From Vescimonas cirricatena (GTDB taxonomy: Bacteria; Bacillota; Clostridia; Oscillospirales; Oscillospiraceae), in NCBI RefSeq assembly GCF_020687045.1, contig NZ_JAJEPW010000001.1, positions 1 through 64,000 on the forward strand: a stretch of 64,000 nt of DNA, given 5' to 3'. The first letter of the stretch is position 1. Every line of letters begins with the position of its first letter. Below are positions 15,536 to 23,398 of the stretch, piece by piece. Position numbers and translations under genes: made by a program. The notes beneath the pieces are model-generated. The model saw nothing but the letters and a program-made list of their open reading frames with translations, made no database searches and was not told the origin of the DNA.

Positions 15536-16570
15536 ATGTGTTCTTTAGCAAAGGATATCGGTATCGACCTGGGTACCGCATCGGTGTTGGTATATGTCAA
15601 GGGTAAGGGCGTTGTGCTCAATGAGCCCTCCGTGGTGGCCATCAACAAGGACGACGGCCGCCTGCTCAGCGTGGGCGCAGACGCCCAGGCCATGCTGGGC
15701 CGTACCCCCGGCAACATCGTGGCCATCCGTCCCCTGCGTGAGGGCGTCATCTCCGACTACGACATGACCGAGCGGATGCTCAAGGAGTTCATCCGCAAGG
15801 TCAGCGGCAGCTTCCACCACATCTTCAAGCCCCGTGTCATCATCTGCGTTCCCTCCGGCATCACCGAGGTGGAGGAGCGCGCCGTGGTGGACGCGGGCCT
15901 GCAGTCCGGCGCCAGCCATGTGTATCTGATCGAGGAGCCTGTGGCCGCGGCCATCGGTGCCGGCATCGACATCACCAAGCCCGAGGGCCACATGGTGGTA
16001 GACATCGGCGGCGGCACCAGCGACATTGCCGTGATCTCCCTGAAGGGCGTGGTGGAAAGCGCCTCCATCAAGGTGGCCGGCGACCAGTTCAACGAAGCCA
16101 TCGTCAAATACATGCGCCGCAAGCACAACATCCTCATCGGCGAGCGCACCGCCGAGCAGATGAAGATGCAGATCGGCTGCGTCTTCCCCAAGGAGGAGGA
16201 GACCACCATCGAGATCAAGGGCCGCTGCCTGATGACCGGCCTGCCCAAGACCATCACCGTCACCTCCACCGAGATGCTGGAGGCCTTTGAGGAGCCGGTG
16301 GAGCGCATTCTGGAGGCGATTCACGGCGTTCTGGAGCGCACCCCGCCGGAGCTGGTGGCGGATATCGCCAACAACGGCATCGTCATGACCGGCGGCGGCA
16401 GCCTGGTGGACGGCTTCGACAAGCTCATCACCGCCCGCACCGGCATCCACACCGTGGTGGCCGAAAATGCCATCAGCTGCGTGGCCATCGGCACCGGCAA
16501 GAGCCTGGATTCCGTCCACGAGATGAACGACGGCACCGTGAACCTCTCCCGCCGCAAGCAGATGAACTGA
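15536..16570 (+). CDS. mreB: Rod shape-determining protein MreB
   Basis: A 344-residue bacterial actin. The start ATG 15536 has GAGGTG 7 bases upstream. Phosphate loop 1 is IGIDLGTASVLVYVKG, phosphate 2 is VVDIGGGTSDIAVIS, and the adenosine block is GIVMTGGGSLVDG. It polymerises under the membrane and guides the elongasome. It has its own promoter and lies away from mreCD. Mbl cannot be excluded without a tree. Confidence 0.93.
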   Translation: MCSLAKDIGIDLGTASVLVYVKGKGVVLNEPSVVAINKDDGRLLSVGADAQAMLGRTPGNIVAIRPLREGVISDYDMTERMLKEFIRKVSGSFHHIFKPRVIICVPSGITEVEERAVVDAGLQSGASHVYLIEEPVAAAIGAGIDITKPEGHMVVDIGGGTSDIAVISLKGVVESASIKVAGDQFNEAIVKYMRRKHNILIGERTAEQMKMQIGCVFPKEEETTIEIKGRCLMTGLPKTITVTSTEMLEAFEEPVERILEAIHGVLERTPPELVADIANNGIVMTGGGSLVDGFDKLITARTGIHTVVAENAISCVAIGTGKSLDSVHEMNDGTVNLSRRKQMN

Positions 16571-16589
16571 ATCACAGCCGAAACCCCGC

Positions 16590-16714
16590 AGGCCGCCGGT
16601 GATACCGGCGGCCTGTTCAGCTTGTCAAAAAAGTTTTTTGACAAGCTGCGTGCGGTTTTTCAGAACTTTTTAAGTTCTGAAAAACCTGTGATTGCAAACG
16701 AAAGACACCCCTGA
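16590..16714. other. Four consecutive hairpins between mreB and ftsE
   Basis: Four inverted repeats follow each other: AGGCCGCCGGT/ACCGGCGGCCT (16590-16614), CTTGTCAAAAAA/TTTTTTGACAAG (16621-16645, perfect), a perfect 13-base repeat at 16656-16668 with 16672-16684, and CGAAAGA.../TCTTTCG around 16699-16727. The first is the likely mreB terminator. The rest exceed what termination needs and may be a repeat remnant or a structured RNA. Confidence 0.55.
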
Positions 16715-16844
16715 TGGGTTTCTTTCGTAACTATCTTCCTTTCCGATAGCGGGAGAGTCCCATTTTTTCGGCGGCCTGTTTTTCCGTCTGGCAGATTTTC
16801 CATATTTTACCGCCTGCATTCACAAAGATTTAATATTTTTTTTG

Positions 16845-16873
16845 TTGCCATTTTGTAACTTTTTGTTTATAAT
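16845..16873 (+). promoter_or_regulatory. Sigma-A promoter of ftsE-ftsX
   Basis: TTGCCA (16845-16850), 17 bases, TATAAT (16868-16873), inside an AT-rich stretch. The leader to ATG 16953 is about 70 bases. Confidence 0.75.
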
Positions 16874-16952
16874 GTTTCCGTGAAGTAAAAAAAGGCCGAA
16901 TGACGACGCCTGTCAAAGGGCATCGTGTGTGCATACATCGAGGTATTATCCC

Positions 16953-17642
16953 ATGATCAGAATGACAAATGTTGAAAAAACATACGAAAATGGCACCCAT
17001 GCGTTAAATGGCATTTCTTTTGAGATTCAGGACGGGGAATTCGTGTTCCTGGTGGGCCCCTCCGGCAGCGGAAAGTCCACCATCATCAAGCTGCTGACCG
17101 GCGAGCTGGTGCCCTCCCGGGGCCGGGTGATGATCAACGGCTTCTCCATGAGCAACATCACCCGGCGTCAGATTCCCCTGATGCGCCGCACCGTGGGGGT
17201 GATTTTCCAGGATTTCCGCCTGATCGGCAACAAAACCGTGTACGACAATCTGAGCCTGGCCATGCGGGCGGTGGGGGCCTCCGCCAGGGAGATCAAAAGC
17301 CGCATCCCCTATGTGCTGGGCCTGGTGGGGCTGGACGGCAAGGGCCGCCGGTTCCCTGATGAGCTGTCCGGCGGCGAGCAGCAGAGAGTGGCCATCGCCC
17401 GGGCCCTGGTGAACAATCCCAGCACCATCGTGGCCGACGAGCCCACCGGCAACCTGGACCCCGCCCGCTCTCTGGAGATCATGACCCTGCTGGAGCGCAT
17501 CAACGCCCTGGGCACCACCGTGGTGGTGGTGACCCACGAAAAGAGCCTGGTGAATCATTTTGACAAGCGGGTCATTATGATCGACCACGGCGTGGTAGCC
17601 GCCACCGGCGTGGGCAGATACGAGGTGGCCGCCCATGCGTAA
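16953..17642 (+). CDS. ftsE: Cell division ATP-binding protein FtsE
   Basis: A 229-residue ABC ATPase with Walker A GPSGSGKSTIIKLL, Q-loop FQDFRLIG, signature LSGGEQQRVAIARAL and Walker B TIVADEPTGNLD. The start is ATG 16953 (MIRMTNVEKTYENGTHALNG), with GAGGT upstream. FtsE pairs with FtsX in the membrane and drives activation of a periplasmic or wall-side murein hydrolase. ftsX overlaps by 8 bases and a coiled-coil M23 hydrolase follows, so the whole switch is in one operon. Confidence 0.96.
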   Translation: MIRMTNVEKTYENGTHALNGISFEIQDGEFVFLVGPSGSGKSTIIKLLTGELVPSRGRVMINGFSMSNITRRQIPLMRRTVGVIFQDFRLIGNKTVYDNLSLAMRAVGASAREIKSRIPYVLGLVGLDGKGRRFPDELSGGEQQRVAIARALVNNPSTIVADEPTGNLDPARSLEIMTLLERINALGTTVVVVTHEKSLVNHFDKRVIMIDHGVVAATGVGRYEVAAHA

Positions 17643-18516
17643 TTTCCGTTATTTCTTCCGGGAGGGCGTGGGCAATATGCTGTCCCACGGGTTCATGTCC
17701 TTTGCCGCCATCGGCGTCACCGTGGCGTGCCTGCTGATTATGGGCACCTTCTCGCTAGTGGCCTACAACGCCAACATCAACCTGCAGGACCTGCAGAAGG
17801 AGAACGCCGTGGTGGCCTTCGTGGACGAGAGCCTCACGGATGAGGAGGCCCAGGGCCTCCAGTCCCAACTGTCGGGCATCTCCGGCGTGGCGGACTGCAC
17901 CTTCGTCTCCCGGCAGGAGGCCCGGGACGAATATGTGGACCAGTATAACGAGGACGACCTGTACAGCGACCTGGACCCCACCATCTTCCGCCACCGCTAT
18001 GTGATGCACCTGACGGACCTGAAGCTCATGGACCAGGTGGTGCAGCAGCTGGACGAAACGGAGGGCATCGCCAAGGTCCGAGCGGACCAGGACATCTCCA
18101 ACGGCTTCATCACCGTCCGCAACATCGCCAGCGTCATCAGCATCGCCCTGATCGCCATTCTGCTGATCATCTCCGTGTTCATCATTTCCAACACCATCAA
18201 GCTCACCACCTTTGACCGGCGGGACGAGATCGCCATCATGAAAATGGTGGGGGCTACCGATGGCTTCATCCGCTGGCCCTTCGTGTATGAGGGCCTGCTG
18301 CTGGGACTCATCGGCGCGGTGGTGGCCTTCGGGCTCCAGTGGCTGCTGTATGCCGCCGTATCCCAGGGCATCGCCAATTCCGACACCATGCAGCTGCTGC
18401 GGGTGGTGGACTTCCGTCAGATCTGGGCCCCGGTGGCGGCGGTATTCGCCGGGGTGGGCATCCTGGTGGGCGTGGGCGGCAGCCTCACCGCCATCCGAAA
18501 ATTCCTGCGGGTATAA
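17635..18516 (+). CDS. ftsX: Cell division protein FtsX
   Basis: A 293-residue membrane protein with the FtsX layout: N-terminal cytoplasmic segment, membrane segment 1 (about residues 25-45), an extracytoplasmic domain (about 46-165) and three C-terminal segments (MacB/FtsX-like permease region). The large loop is where FtsX contacts its hydrolase. It overlaps ftsE and is followed 17 bases later by the M23 gene. Confidence 0.95.
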   Translation: MRNFRYFFREGVGNMLSHGFMSFAAIGVTVACLLIMGTFSLVAYNANINLQDLQKENAVVAFVDESLTDEEAQGLQSQLSGISGVADCTFVSRQEARDEYVDQYNEDDLYSDLDPTIFRHRYVMHLTDLKLMDQVVQQLDETEGIAKVRADQDISNGFITVRNIASVISIALIAILLIISVFIISNTIKLTTFDRRDEIAIMKMVGATDGFIRWPFVYEGLLLGLIGAVVAFGLQWLLYAAVSQGIANSDTMQLLRVVDFRQIWAPVAAVFAGVGILVGVGGSLTAIRKFLRV

Positions 18517-18533
18517 AAAGAGAGGAGACCGTC

Positions 18534-19676
18534 ATGAAACAGAAAATCAAACGCCTGACCGCCCTGGTGTGCGCCGTGGCCATGATGGCCGCCCTGTGTC
18601 TGGCCCTGCGGCCGGTGGACACGGCCTACGGCGCCAGTCTCAATGACCAGCTGGCCGAGACCCGTGCCAAAAAGCAGGAGATTCAGCAGCAGCTGGACCA
18701 GATCAAGTCCGACAAGGCCAAGGCCCTGGAGCAGAAGGAGCTGCTGGACCAGCAGGCCGCCGTCATCGCCCAGCAGATCGACCTGCTGGAGCTGCAGATC
18801 AAGGACACTCAGGACCGCATCACCGAAAACGAGGCCCAGGAGGAGCAGCAGTATCAGCTGTTCTGCCGCCAGGTGCGGCAGGAGGAGGAGCGGGGCACCG
18901 TTTCCTACTGGTCCGTGCTGTTCAAGGCTACGGGCTTTGCCGACCTCCTCAGCCGCATGGATTTTATCAACGAGATCGTGGAGCACGACCAGAGCGTCAT
19001 CGACCAGCTGCGCACCCTGCGGGAGCAGCTGGCCCAGGATAAGGCGGACCTGGAGCAGCAGCAGGCGGAGCTTACCGCCAGCAAGACAGAGCTGGACGCC
19101 CAGGTGGCCGAGGCTACCCGGGTGTTTGAGGAGTATGCCGCCAGCGAGGCAGGCCAGCAGGCACTGCTGAACCAGCAGGCCGCCCGGGAGAAGGAGCTTC
19201 AGGAGGAGATCCGCAAGTCCGAGGAAGCCAACCGCAACAACCAGACCGCCGTGGGCGGCTTCATCTGGCCCACCGCCTGCCGCCTGATCACCGGCGGCTA
19301 CGGCGGCCGCGACGCACCGTGCCCCGGCGCCAGCACCTATCATCTGGGTGTGGACATCGGCGCCTCCTGGGGCTCCGACATTTACGCCACCAAAGCAGGC
19401 ACCGTGAAGGTGGCCAACGAGGGCTGGAACTATGGCCTGGGCTATTGCGTGAAGATTCAGCATGACGACGGCACCAGCACGGTGTACGGCCACATGAGCC
19501 GGGTCATCGCCGTAGTAGGCCAGCGGGTGGCCCAGGGTCAGGTCATCGGAAAGATAGGCTCCACCGGCGTTTCCACCGGCCCCCACCTGCACTATGAGAT
19601 CCGCATCGGCGGCGTTAACGGTACCGCTGTGAACCCCCTGCCCTACCTCCCCGGCTACATCCGTTACGGCTGGTAA
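18534..19676 (+). CDS. Coiled-coil M23 peptidase, EnvC/PcsB-like partner of FtsEX
   Basis: A 380-residue secreted protein. Residues 1-34 form a signal peptide ending near DTAYGAS. Residues about 36-240 are a long coiled coil rich in Gln, Glu and Lys. The C-terminal LytM/M23 domain has HLGVDIGAS (HxxxD metal ligands) and HLHYEIR (HxH). All zinc ligands are visible, so it should be an active endopeptidase rather than a pure activator. It is in the ftsEX operon and its coiled coil is probably the FtsX-contact region. A strong terminator follows (19691-19730). Confidence 0.92.
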   Translation: MKQKIKRLTALVCAVAMMAALCLALRPVDTAYGASLNDQLAETRAKKQEIQQQLDQIKSDKAKALEQKELLDQQAAVIAQQIDLLELQIKDTQDRITENEAQEEQQYQLFCRQVRQEEERGTVSYWSVLFKATGFADLLSRMDFINEIVEHDQSVIDQLRTLREQLAQDKADLEQQQAELTASKTELDAQVAEATRVFEEYAASEAGQQALLNQQAAREKELQEEIRKSEEANRNNQTAVGGFIWPTACRLITGGYGGRDAPCPGASTYHLGVDIGASWGSDIYATKAGTVKVANEGWNYGLGYCVKIQHDDGTSTVYGHMSRVIAVVGQRVAQGQVIGKIGSTGVSTGPHLHYEIRIGGVNGTAVNPLPYLPGYIRYGW

Positions 19677-19690
19677 AATTCCGTATATTT

Positions 19691-19730
19691 TCCCCTCCTG
19701 CCTTATAAAATAAGGCGGGAGGGGATTTTT
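19691..19730 (+). terminator. Terminator of ftsEX-M23 operon
   Basis: TCCCCTCCTGCCTTA (19691-19705) pairs with TAAGGCGGGAGGGGA (19711-19725) with one G-T pair, followed by TTTTT. Its right arm and T run are repeated exactly at 19957-19976. Confidence 0.9.
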
Positions 19731-19976
19731 ATGCGAAAAAAGCCTCGCAGAGTTCGCGGCCCGCAGGTCGCGAATCAAGTCAAATCCATTTTTCGCGGCG
19801 GCATCCCCCAAGGGGACTTCCGCTGGGCGTGTACGTCACGAAAAATACTTTGCGCGGAGAGAGTGTGCCCGAATGGGCTTAAAAGGCCATTCGGACGCGC
19901 GGTTCGGAGCGAATGACTTTTTGTTCCAAAAGAGCATTGCTCTTTTGGAACAGGATTAAGGCGGGAGGGGATTTTT
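19711..19976. repeat. 226-base insertion flanked by a 20-base direct repeat
   Basis: TAAGGCGGGAGGGGATTTTT occurs at 19711-19730 and again, identical, at 19957-19976. Between them are 226 bases rich in hairpins, including a perfect 14-base stem, TGTTCCAAAAGAGC with GCTCTTTTGGAACA, around 19922-19952. Part of the unit (19827-19850) is also found at 2478-2501. An open frame of 61 codons (19731-19916) starts right after the first copy, but its sequence looks non-coding. The layout looks like a short repeat unit inserted with a target duplication. Confidence 0.6.
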
Positions 19977-19978
19977 TT

Positions 19979-20635
19979 ATGCTGGGATATGTGCATCTGA
20001 CCGCCGGACGCCCGGTGCTGGAGCGCCGCGCCGCCGCCGGTATGACCTACTGGGCCCTGGAGGGGGACCTGGACGGGGGCCTGTTTCCCGGGCGGCGTCT
20101 GCGGCGGTGGATCGGGCGGCTGGAGCGCTGCGGGGTGTCCCACGCCGCCCTGCCGCCGGGCCGGGAGGGGGATTTTGCCCCTCTGCGTCCGGTTCTGCCG
20201 GACGGACTGCGGCTGGCCCTGCTGCCGCAATTGCTGGACGCCCTGGCCCCCGCCGGGGACACGGCCCTGCTGCTGGCGGACTGCGCCGACAGCCGGGCTC
20301 TGCTGGCGGCCCAGGTCCTGGCCCGGCGCTTCCGGCGCCTGCGGCTGGAGACAGGAGCGGGGCAGGAAGCCCTGGAGCGGCAGCTGCTGCGGCAGCTGGG
20401 ACTTACCACCGGCGGCGGCCCCGCCGCCGTCACCGTGACCTTCGGCCCGCCGCCCCGGGAGGGCCTGCCCCTGTACCTGACCCCCGACTGCGCCCTGCGC
20501 CAGGAGGTACGGTACGCCTGGCCGGACCCGTCCCAGGCCCCGCCGCCGGAGGGGCTTCTGTCCCTGTTGCACCGGGCCTGCCGCCTGCCGGAGATCTGCG
20601 TCAAATCCGTGGAAACCCTTGACATCGGTCCATAA
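19979..20635 (+). CDS. Hypothetical protein, GC-rich lineage-specific
   Basis: A 218-residue protein starting MLGYVHLTAGRPVLERRAAA at ATG 19979. Its ribosome site (GGGAGGGG) is the right arm of the duplicated terminator repeat. No signal peptide or membrane segment. It is very rich in Leu, Arg, Ala and Pro, with an Asp-rich ALLLADCADSRALLAAQVLA block that resembles a nucleotide-fold strand/helix pair. I do not recognise it. The greA promoter lies inside its 3' end. Confidence 0.6.
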   Translation: MLGYVHLTAGRPVLERRAAAGMTYWALEGDLDGGLFPGRRLRRWIGRLERCGVSHAALPPGREGDFAPLRPVLPDGLRLALLPQLLDALAPAGDTALLLADCADSRALLAAQVLARRFRRLRLETGAGQEALERQLLRQLGLTTGGGPAAVTVTFGPPPREGLPLYLTPDCALRQEVRYAWPDPSQAPPPEGLLSLLHRACRLPEICVKSVETLDIGP

Positions 20636-20647
20636 AATTACTATAAT
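20619..20647 (+). promoter_or_regulatory. Consensus sigma-A promoter of greA-lysS
   Basis: TTGACA (20619-20624), 17 bases, TATAAT (20642-20647). The -35 box lies within the last codons of the upstream gene. Confidence 0.9.
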
Positions 20648-20713
20648 GCAACGTGACATATTATAGGTATATCGTGGCCGCCTTCCGGCGGGCACCCGAA
20701 AGGAATGGATCAT

Positions 20714-21196
20714 ATGGCAACCGTAAAAGAATTCAGAATGAGCCAGGAGCGCTATGACGAGCTCAAAAAAGAACTGGACTACAGCAAAACCACTCGCGCC
20801 GACGAGATCGCCGAGCTGATCAAAGAGGCCCGTGGCTTCGGCGACCTGTCCGAAAACAGCGAGTATGACGAGGCGAAAAACGAGCAGGGCAAGCTCTATT
20901 CCCGCATTGCCGAGCTGGAGGAGATTCTGCTCCACGCCGTCATTGTGGACGAGTCCGAGATGGACTCCGACAAAATCTCCATCGGCTGCCGTGTGGTGGT
21001 CACCAATCTGGATAACGGCAAACAGCTGCCGGAATACACCATCGTCGGCTCCCAGGAGGCCAACGTCATGGAGCGCAAGGTGTCCGAGGATTCCCCCTTC
21101 GGCAAGGCCCTGATGGGCACCAAGGCCGGTGACGAGATCACCGTGGAAGCCCCCCGGGGCGTCATCCACTACCGTGTGGACACCATCGAACGATAA
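20714..21196 (+). CDS. greA: Transcription elongation factor GreA
   Basis: A 160-residue protein with the GreA N-terminal coiled coil (MSQERYDELKKELDY to LEEILLHA), including the acidic tip DLSENSEYDEAK, and the C-terminal FKBP-like domain ending GVIHYRVDTIER. It enters the RNA polymerase secondary channel and stimulates transcript cleavage in backtracked complexes. ATG 20714 has AGGA nine bases before it; ATG 20705 is too close. lysS follows after 20 bases, as in many Firmicutes. Confidence 0.97.
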   Translation: MATVKEFRMSQERYDELKKELDYSKTTRADEIAELIKEARGFGDLSENSEYDEAKNEQGKLYSRIAELEEILLHAVIVDESEMDSDKISIGCRVVVTNLDNGKQLPEYTIVGSQEANVMERKVSEDSPFGKALMGTKAGDEITVEAPRGVIHYRVDTIER

Positions 21197-21216
21197 CAAG
21201 AGAGGAGAACTGCACC

Positions 21217-23145
21217 ATGGCAGAACAGAATACACAGCAGGACCTGCGGGAAATTCTCCAGATCCGCCGGGACAAGCTCAAGGCCCTGCAGGACGCGGGG
21301 ATGAACCCCTTTGAGATCACCCGCTACGACGTGACCCACCACGCCCAGGAGGTCAAGGACAACTTCGACGCCCTGGAGGGGCAGACCGTGTCCCTGGGCG
21401 GCCGCCTGATGTCCAAGCGCGGCATGGGCAAGGTGTCCTTCTGCGATTTGCAGGACAAGTCCGGCCGCATCCAGATCTACGCCCGCAGGGACGAGATGGA
21501 CGAGGAGGCCTATAACCGCTTCAAGAAGTACGACATCGGCGACATTGTGGGCGTCAGGGGCGAGGTGTTCCGCACCCAGAAGGGCGAGATGAGCATCCGC
21601 GCCCACGAGATCACCCTGCTCAGCAAGTCCCTCCAGCCCCTGCCCGAGAAGTTCCACGGCCTCACCGACAAGGAGCTGCGCTATCGCCAGCGGTATGTGG
21701 ACCTGATCATGAACCCCGAATCCAAGCGGAATTTTGAGATCCGCAGCAAGTTTGTGGCCTTCCTGCGCCGTTATCTGGACAACCTGGGCTTTATGGAGGT
21801 GGAGACCCCCGTGCTCAGCCCCATCGCCGGCGGCGCCAACGCCCGGCCCTTCATCACCCACCACAACACCCTGGATATCGACATGTATATGCGCATCGCC
21901 ACGGAGCTGCACCTGAAGCGGCTGATCGTGGGCGGCATGGAGCGGGTGTATGAGGTGGGCCGCATCTTCCGCAACGAGGGCATGGACACCAAGCACAACC
22001 CCGAGTTCACCACCTGCGAGCTGTATCAGGCGTTTACCAATCTGGACGGCATGATGGACATTCTGGAGGGCATCCTCACGGGAGCCGCCAAGGAGATTCT
22101 GGGCACCTATCAGGTCACCTGGATGGGCCACGACATCGACCTGACCCCCAGCTGGCAGCGCGTCACCATGGCCGACGCCGTGAAGAACGTCACCGGGGCC
22201 GACTTTATGGCCTGCATCGGCGACGCCGACCGGGGCGTGGAGCTGGCCCGCAGCGTGGGCGTGGATATGGACGGCGTGCCCCACACCTGGGGCAACGCCC
22301 TGTATGAGACCTTCGACCAGAAGGTGGAGGAGACGCTGATCCAGCCTACCTTCATCACCATGTACCCCGTGGAGGTCAGCCCCCTGGCCAAGCGCAGTCC
22401 CGCCCAGCCGGAGCTTACCGAGCGATATGAGATGTTCATCTGCGGCTGCGAGATGGGCAACGCCTTCTCCGAGCTCAACGACCCCATCGACCAGTATCAG
22501 CGCTTCAAGGCCCAGGCCGAGAAGCGCGCCAACGGCGACGACGAGGCCGACATGATGGATGAGGACTTTGTCCTGGCCCTGGAATACGGCATGCCGCCTA
22601 CCGGCGGCCTGGGCTTCGGTATCGACCGCTGCGCCATGATGCTCTGCGGCACCGACTCCATCCGGGACGTGATCCTGTTCCCGACAATGAAACCCTTGAA
22701 TGGTGTAAAGGACGAAAATGGTGTAAACAAAACCGAGTCCGAAGCGCCAAAAACCGAGCCGGAAAAGATAGATTTCTCCAAAGTAGAGATCGAGCCTTTG
22801 TTCAAGGATTTCGTAGATTTTGAGACTTTCTCTAAGTCCGATTTCCGGGCGGTCAAGGTGCTTGCCTGCGAAGCCGTACCGAAGTCCAAGAAGCTTTTGA
22901 AGTTCACCTTAGACGATGGTACAGGCGAAAACAGGACGATTTTAAGCGGTATTCACGCCTATTACGAGCCGGAGGAGCTTGTCGGCAAGACCTGTATCGC
23001 TATTACCAATCTTCCGCCAAGACCGATGATGGGCATTGATTCCTGCGGTATGCTGATCAGTGCGGTACACCACGAAGAAGGCGAAGAAAAGCTCCATCTT
23101 CTGATGGTAGATGACCATATTCCGGCGGGCGCAAAGCTCTACTAA
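21217..23145 (+). CDS. lysS: Lysyl-tRNA synthetase fused to a MetRS-type tRNA-binding domain at an ICE junction
   Basis: The 642-residue frame has two parts. Residues 1-491 are a complete class II LysRS: OB anticodon domain (KVSFCDLQDKSGRIQIYARR), motif 2 (FRNEGMDTKHNPEFTTCELY) and motif 3 (GLGFGIDRCAMMLCGT), ending DVILFPTMKP. Most LysRS proteins stop a few residues later. Here a linker (about 492-515, NGVKDENGVNKTE) leads into residues 525-642, a C-terminal MetRS/Trbp111/EMAPII-like OB fold (FRAVKVLACEAVPKSKKLLK, ILSGIHAYYEPEELVGK, PRPMMGIDSCGMLISA). Codon use changes abruptly near base 22683 from host-like (CTG, GCC, ACC) to element-like. The tail is probably element DNA. A terminator follows at 23267-23294. 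Confidence 0.9.
   Translation: MAEQNTQQDLREILQIRRDKLKALQDAGMNPFEITRYDVTHHAQEVKDNFDALEGQTVSLGGRLMSKRGMGKVSFCDLQDKSGRIQIYARRDEMDEEAYNRFKKYDIGDIVGVRGEVFRTQKGEMSIRAHEITLLSKSLQPLPEKFHGLTDKELRYRQRYVDLIMNPESKRNFEIRSKFVAFLRRYLDNLGFMEVETPVLSPIAGGANARPFITHHNTLDIDMYMRIATELHLKRLIVGGMERVYEVGRIFRNEGMDTKHNPEFTTCELYQAFTNLDGMMDILEGILTGAAKEILGTYQVTWMGHDIDLTPSWQRVTMADAVKNVTGADFMACIGDADRGVELARSVGVDMDGVPHTWGNALYETFDQKVEETLIQPTFITMYPVEVSPLAKRSPAQPELTERYEMFICGCEMGNAFSELNDPIDQYQRFKAQAEKRANGDDEADMMDEDFVLALEYGMPPTGGLGFGIDRCAMMLCGTDSIRDVILFPTMKPLNGVKDENGVNKTESEAPKTEPEKIDFSKVEIEPLFKDFVDFETFSKSDFRAVKVLACEAVPKSKKLLKFTLDDGTGENRTILSGIHAYYEPEELVGKTCIAITNLPPRPMMGIDSCGMLISAVHHEEGEEKLHLLMVDDHIPAGAKLY
22676..22698 (+). other. 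Probable left attachment junction of the ICE within lysS
   Basis: The composition shift falls in the codons for LFPTMKPL, the last conserved block of LysRS. Insertion at the 3' end of a conserved gene, with the element restoring the reading frame, is a common ICE strategy. The core sequence cannot be fixed without the right junction, which is outside the window. Confidence 0.6.
22699..22727 (+). repeat. Direct repeats AATGGTGTAAA inside the lysS linker, inverted near-copies downstream
   Basis: AATGGTGTAAA occurs at 22699-22709 and 22717-22727, 18 bases apart. TTTACACCAAT (23200-23210) is a 10/11 inverted match and TACACCAATT (23191-23200) a partial one, just after the lysS stop. Clustered short repeats near an attachment site are typical of recombinase or excisionase arm sites. 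Confidence 0.5.
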
Positions 23146-23266
23146 AACGAGATGTACTTCATTTTCCGAAAACCTCGGATTTTACACAAATACACCAATT
23201 TTACACCAATCGGTGCTAAAATCGGTGCAGCAACAAAAAAATCGCATAATTTTTAGTTTCACACCG

Positions 23267-23294
23267 CCCCTGAGAAGGTATAGCTTCTCAGGGG
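23267..23294 (+). terminator. Terminator after the lysS fusion
   Basis: A perfect 11-base stem, CCCCTGAGAAG with CTTCTCAGGGG, and a six-base loop, followed by a T-rich tract. It separates lysS transcription from the element genes. The rest of 23146-23398 holds only the inverted TTTACACC repeats and no gene. Confidence 0.8.
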
Positions 23295-23398
23295 CTTCTG
23301 TATTTTCTCATAGTTTTTACTCGCCTCGTCGCAAACTATACCAATCTACGCTTTCCCAATATAATGAAGCTAATCGCAGAGGAAGGAGAGGATTGAGT

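Noticed and set aside
19731..19916. 61-codon ORF with a ribosome site in the inserted repeat
   Set aside because: The ribosome site is the copied terminator arm; the sequence is hairpin-rich and part of a dispersed repeat, so coding is unlikely.
22683..23145. Separate metG fragment instead of a fusion
   Set aside because: There is no stop, start or ribosome site between the LysRS core and the tRNA-binding domain; the frame is continuous.
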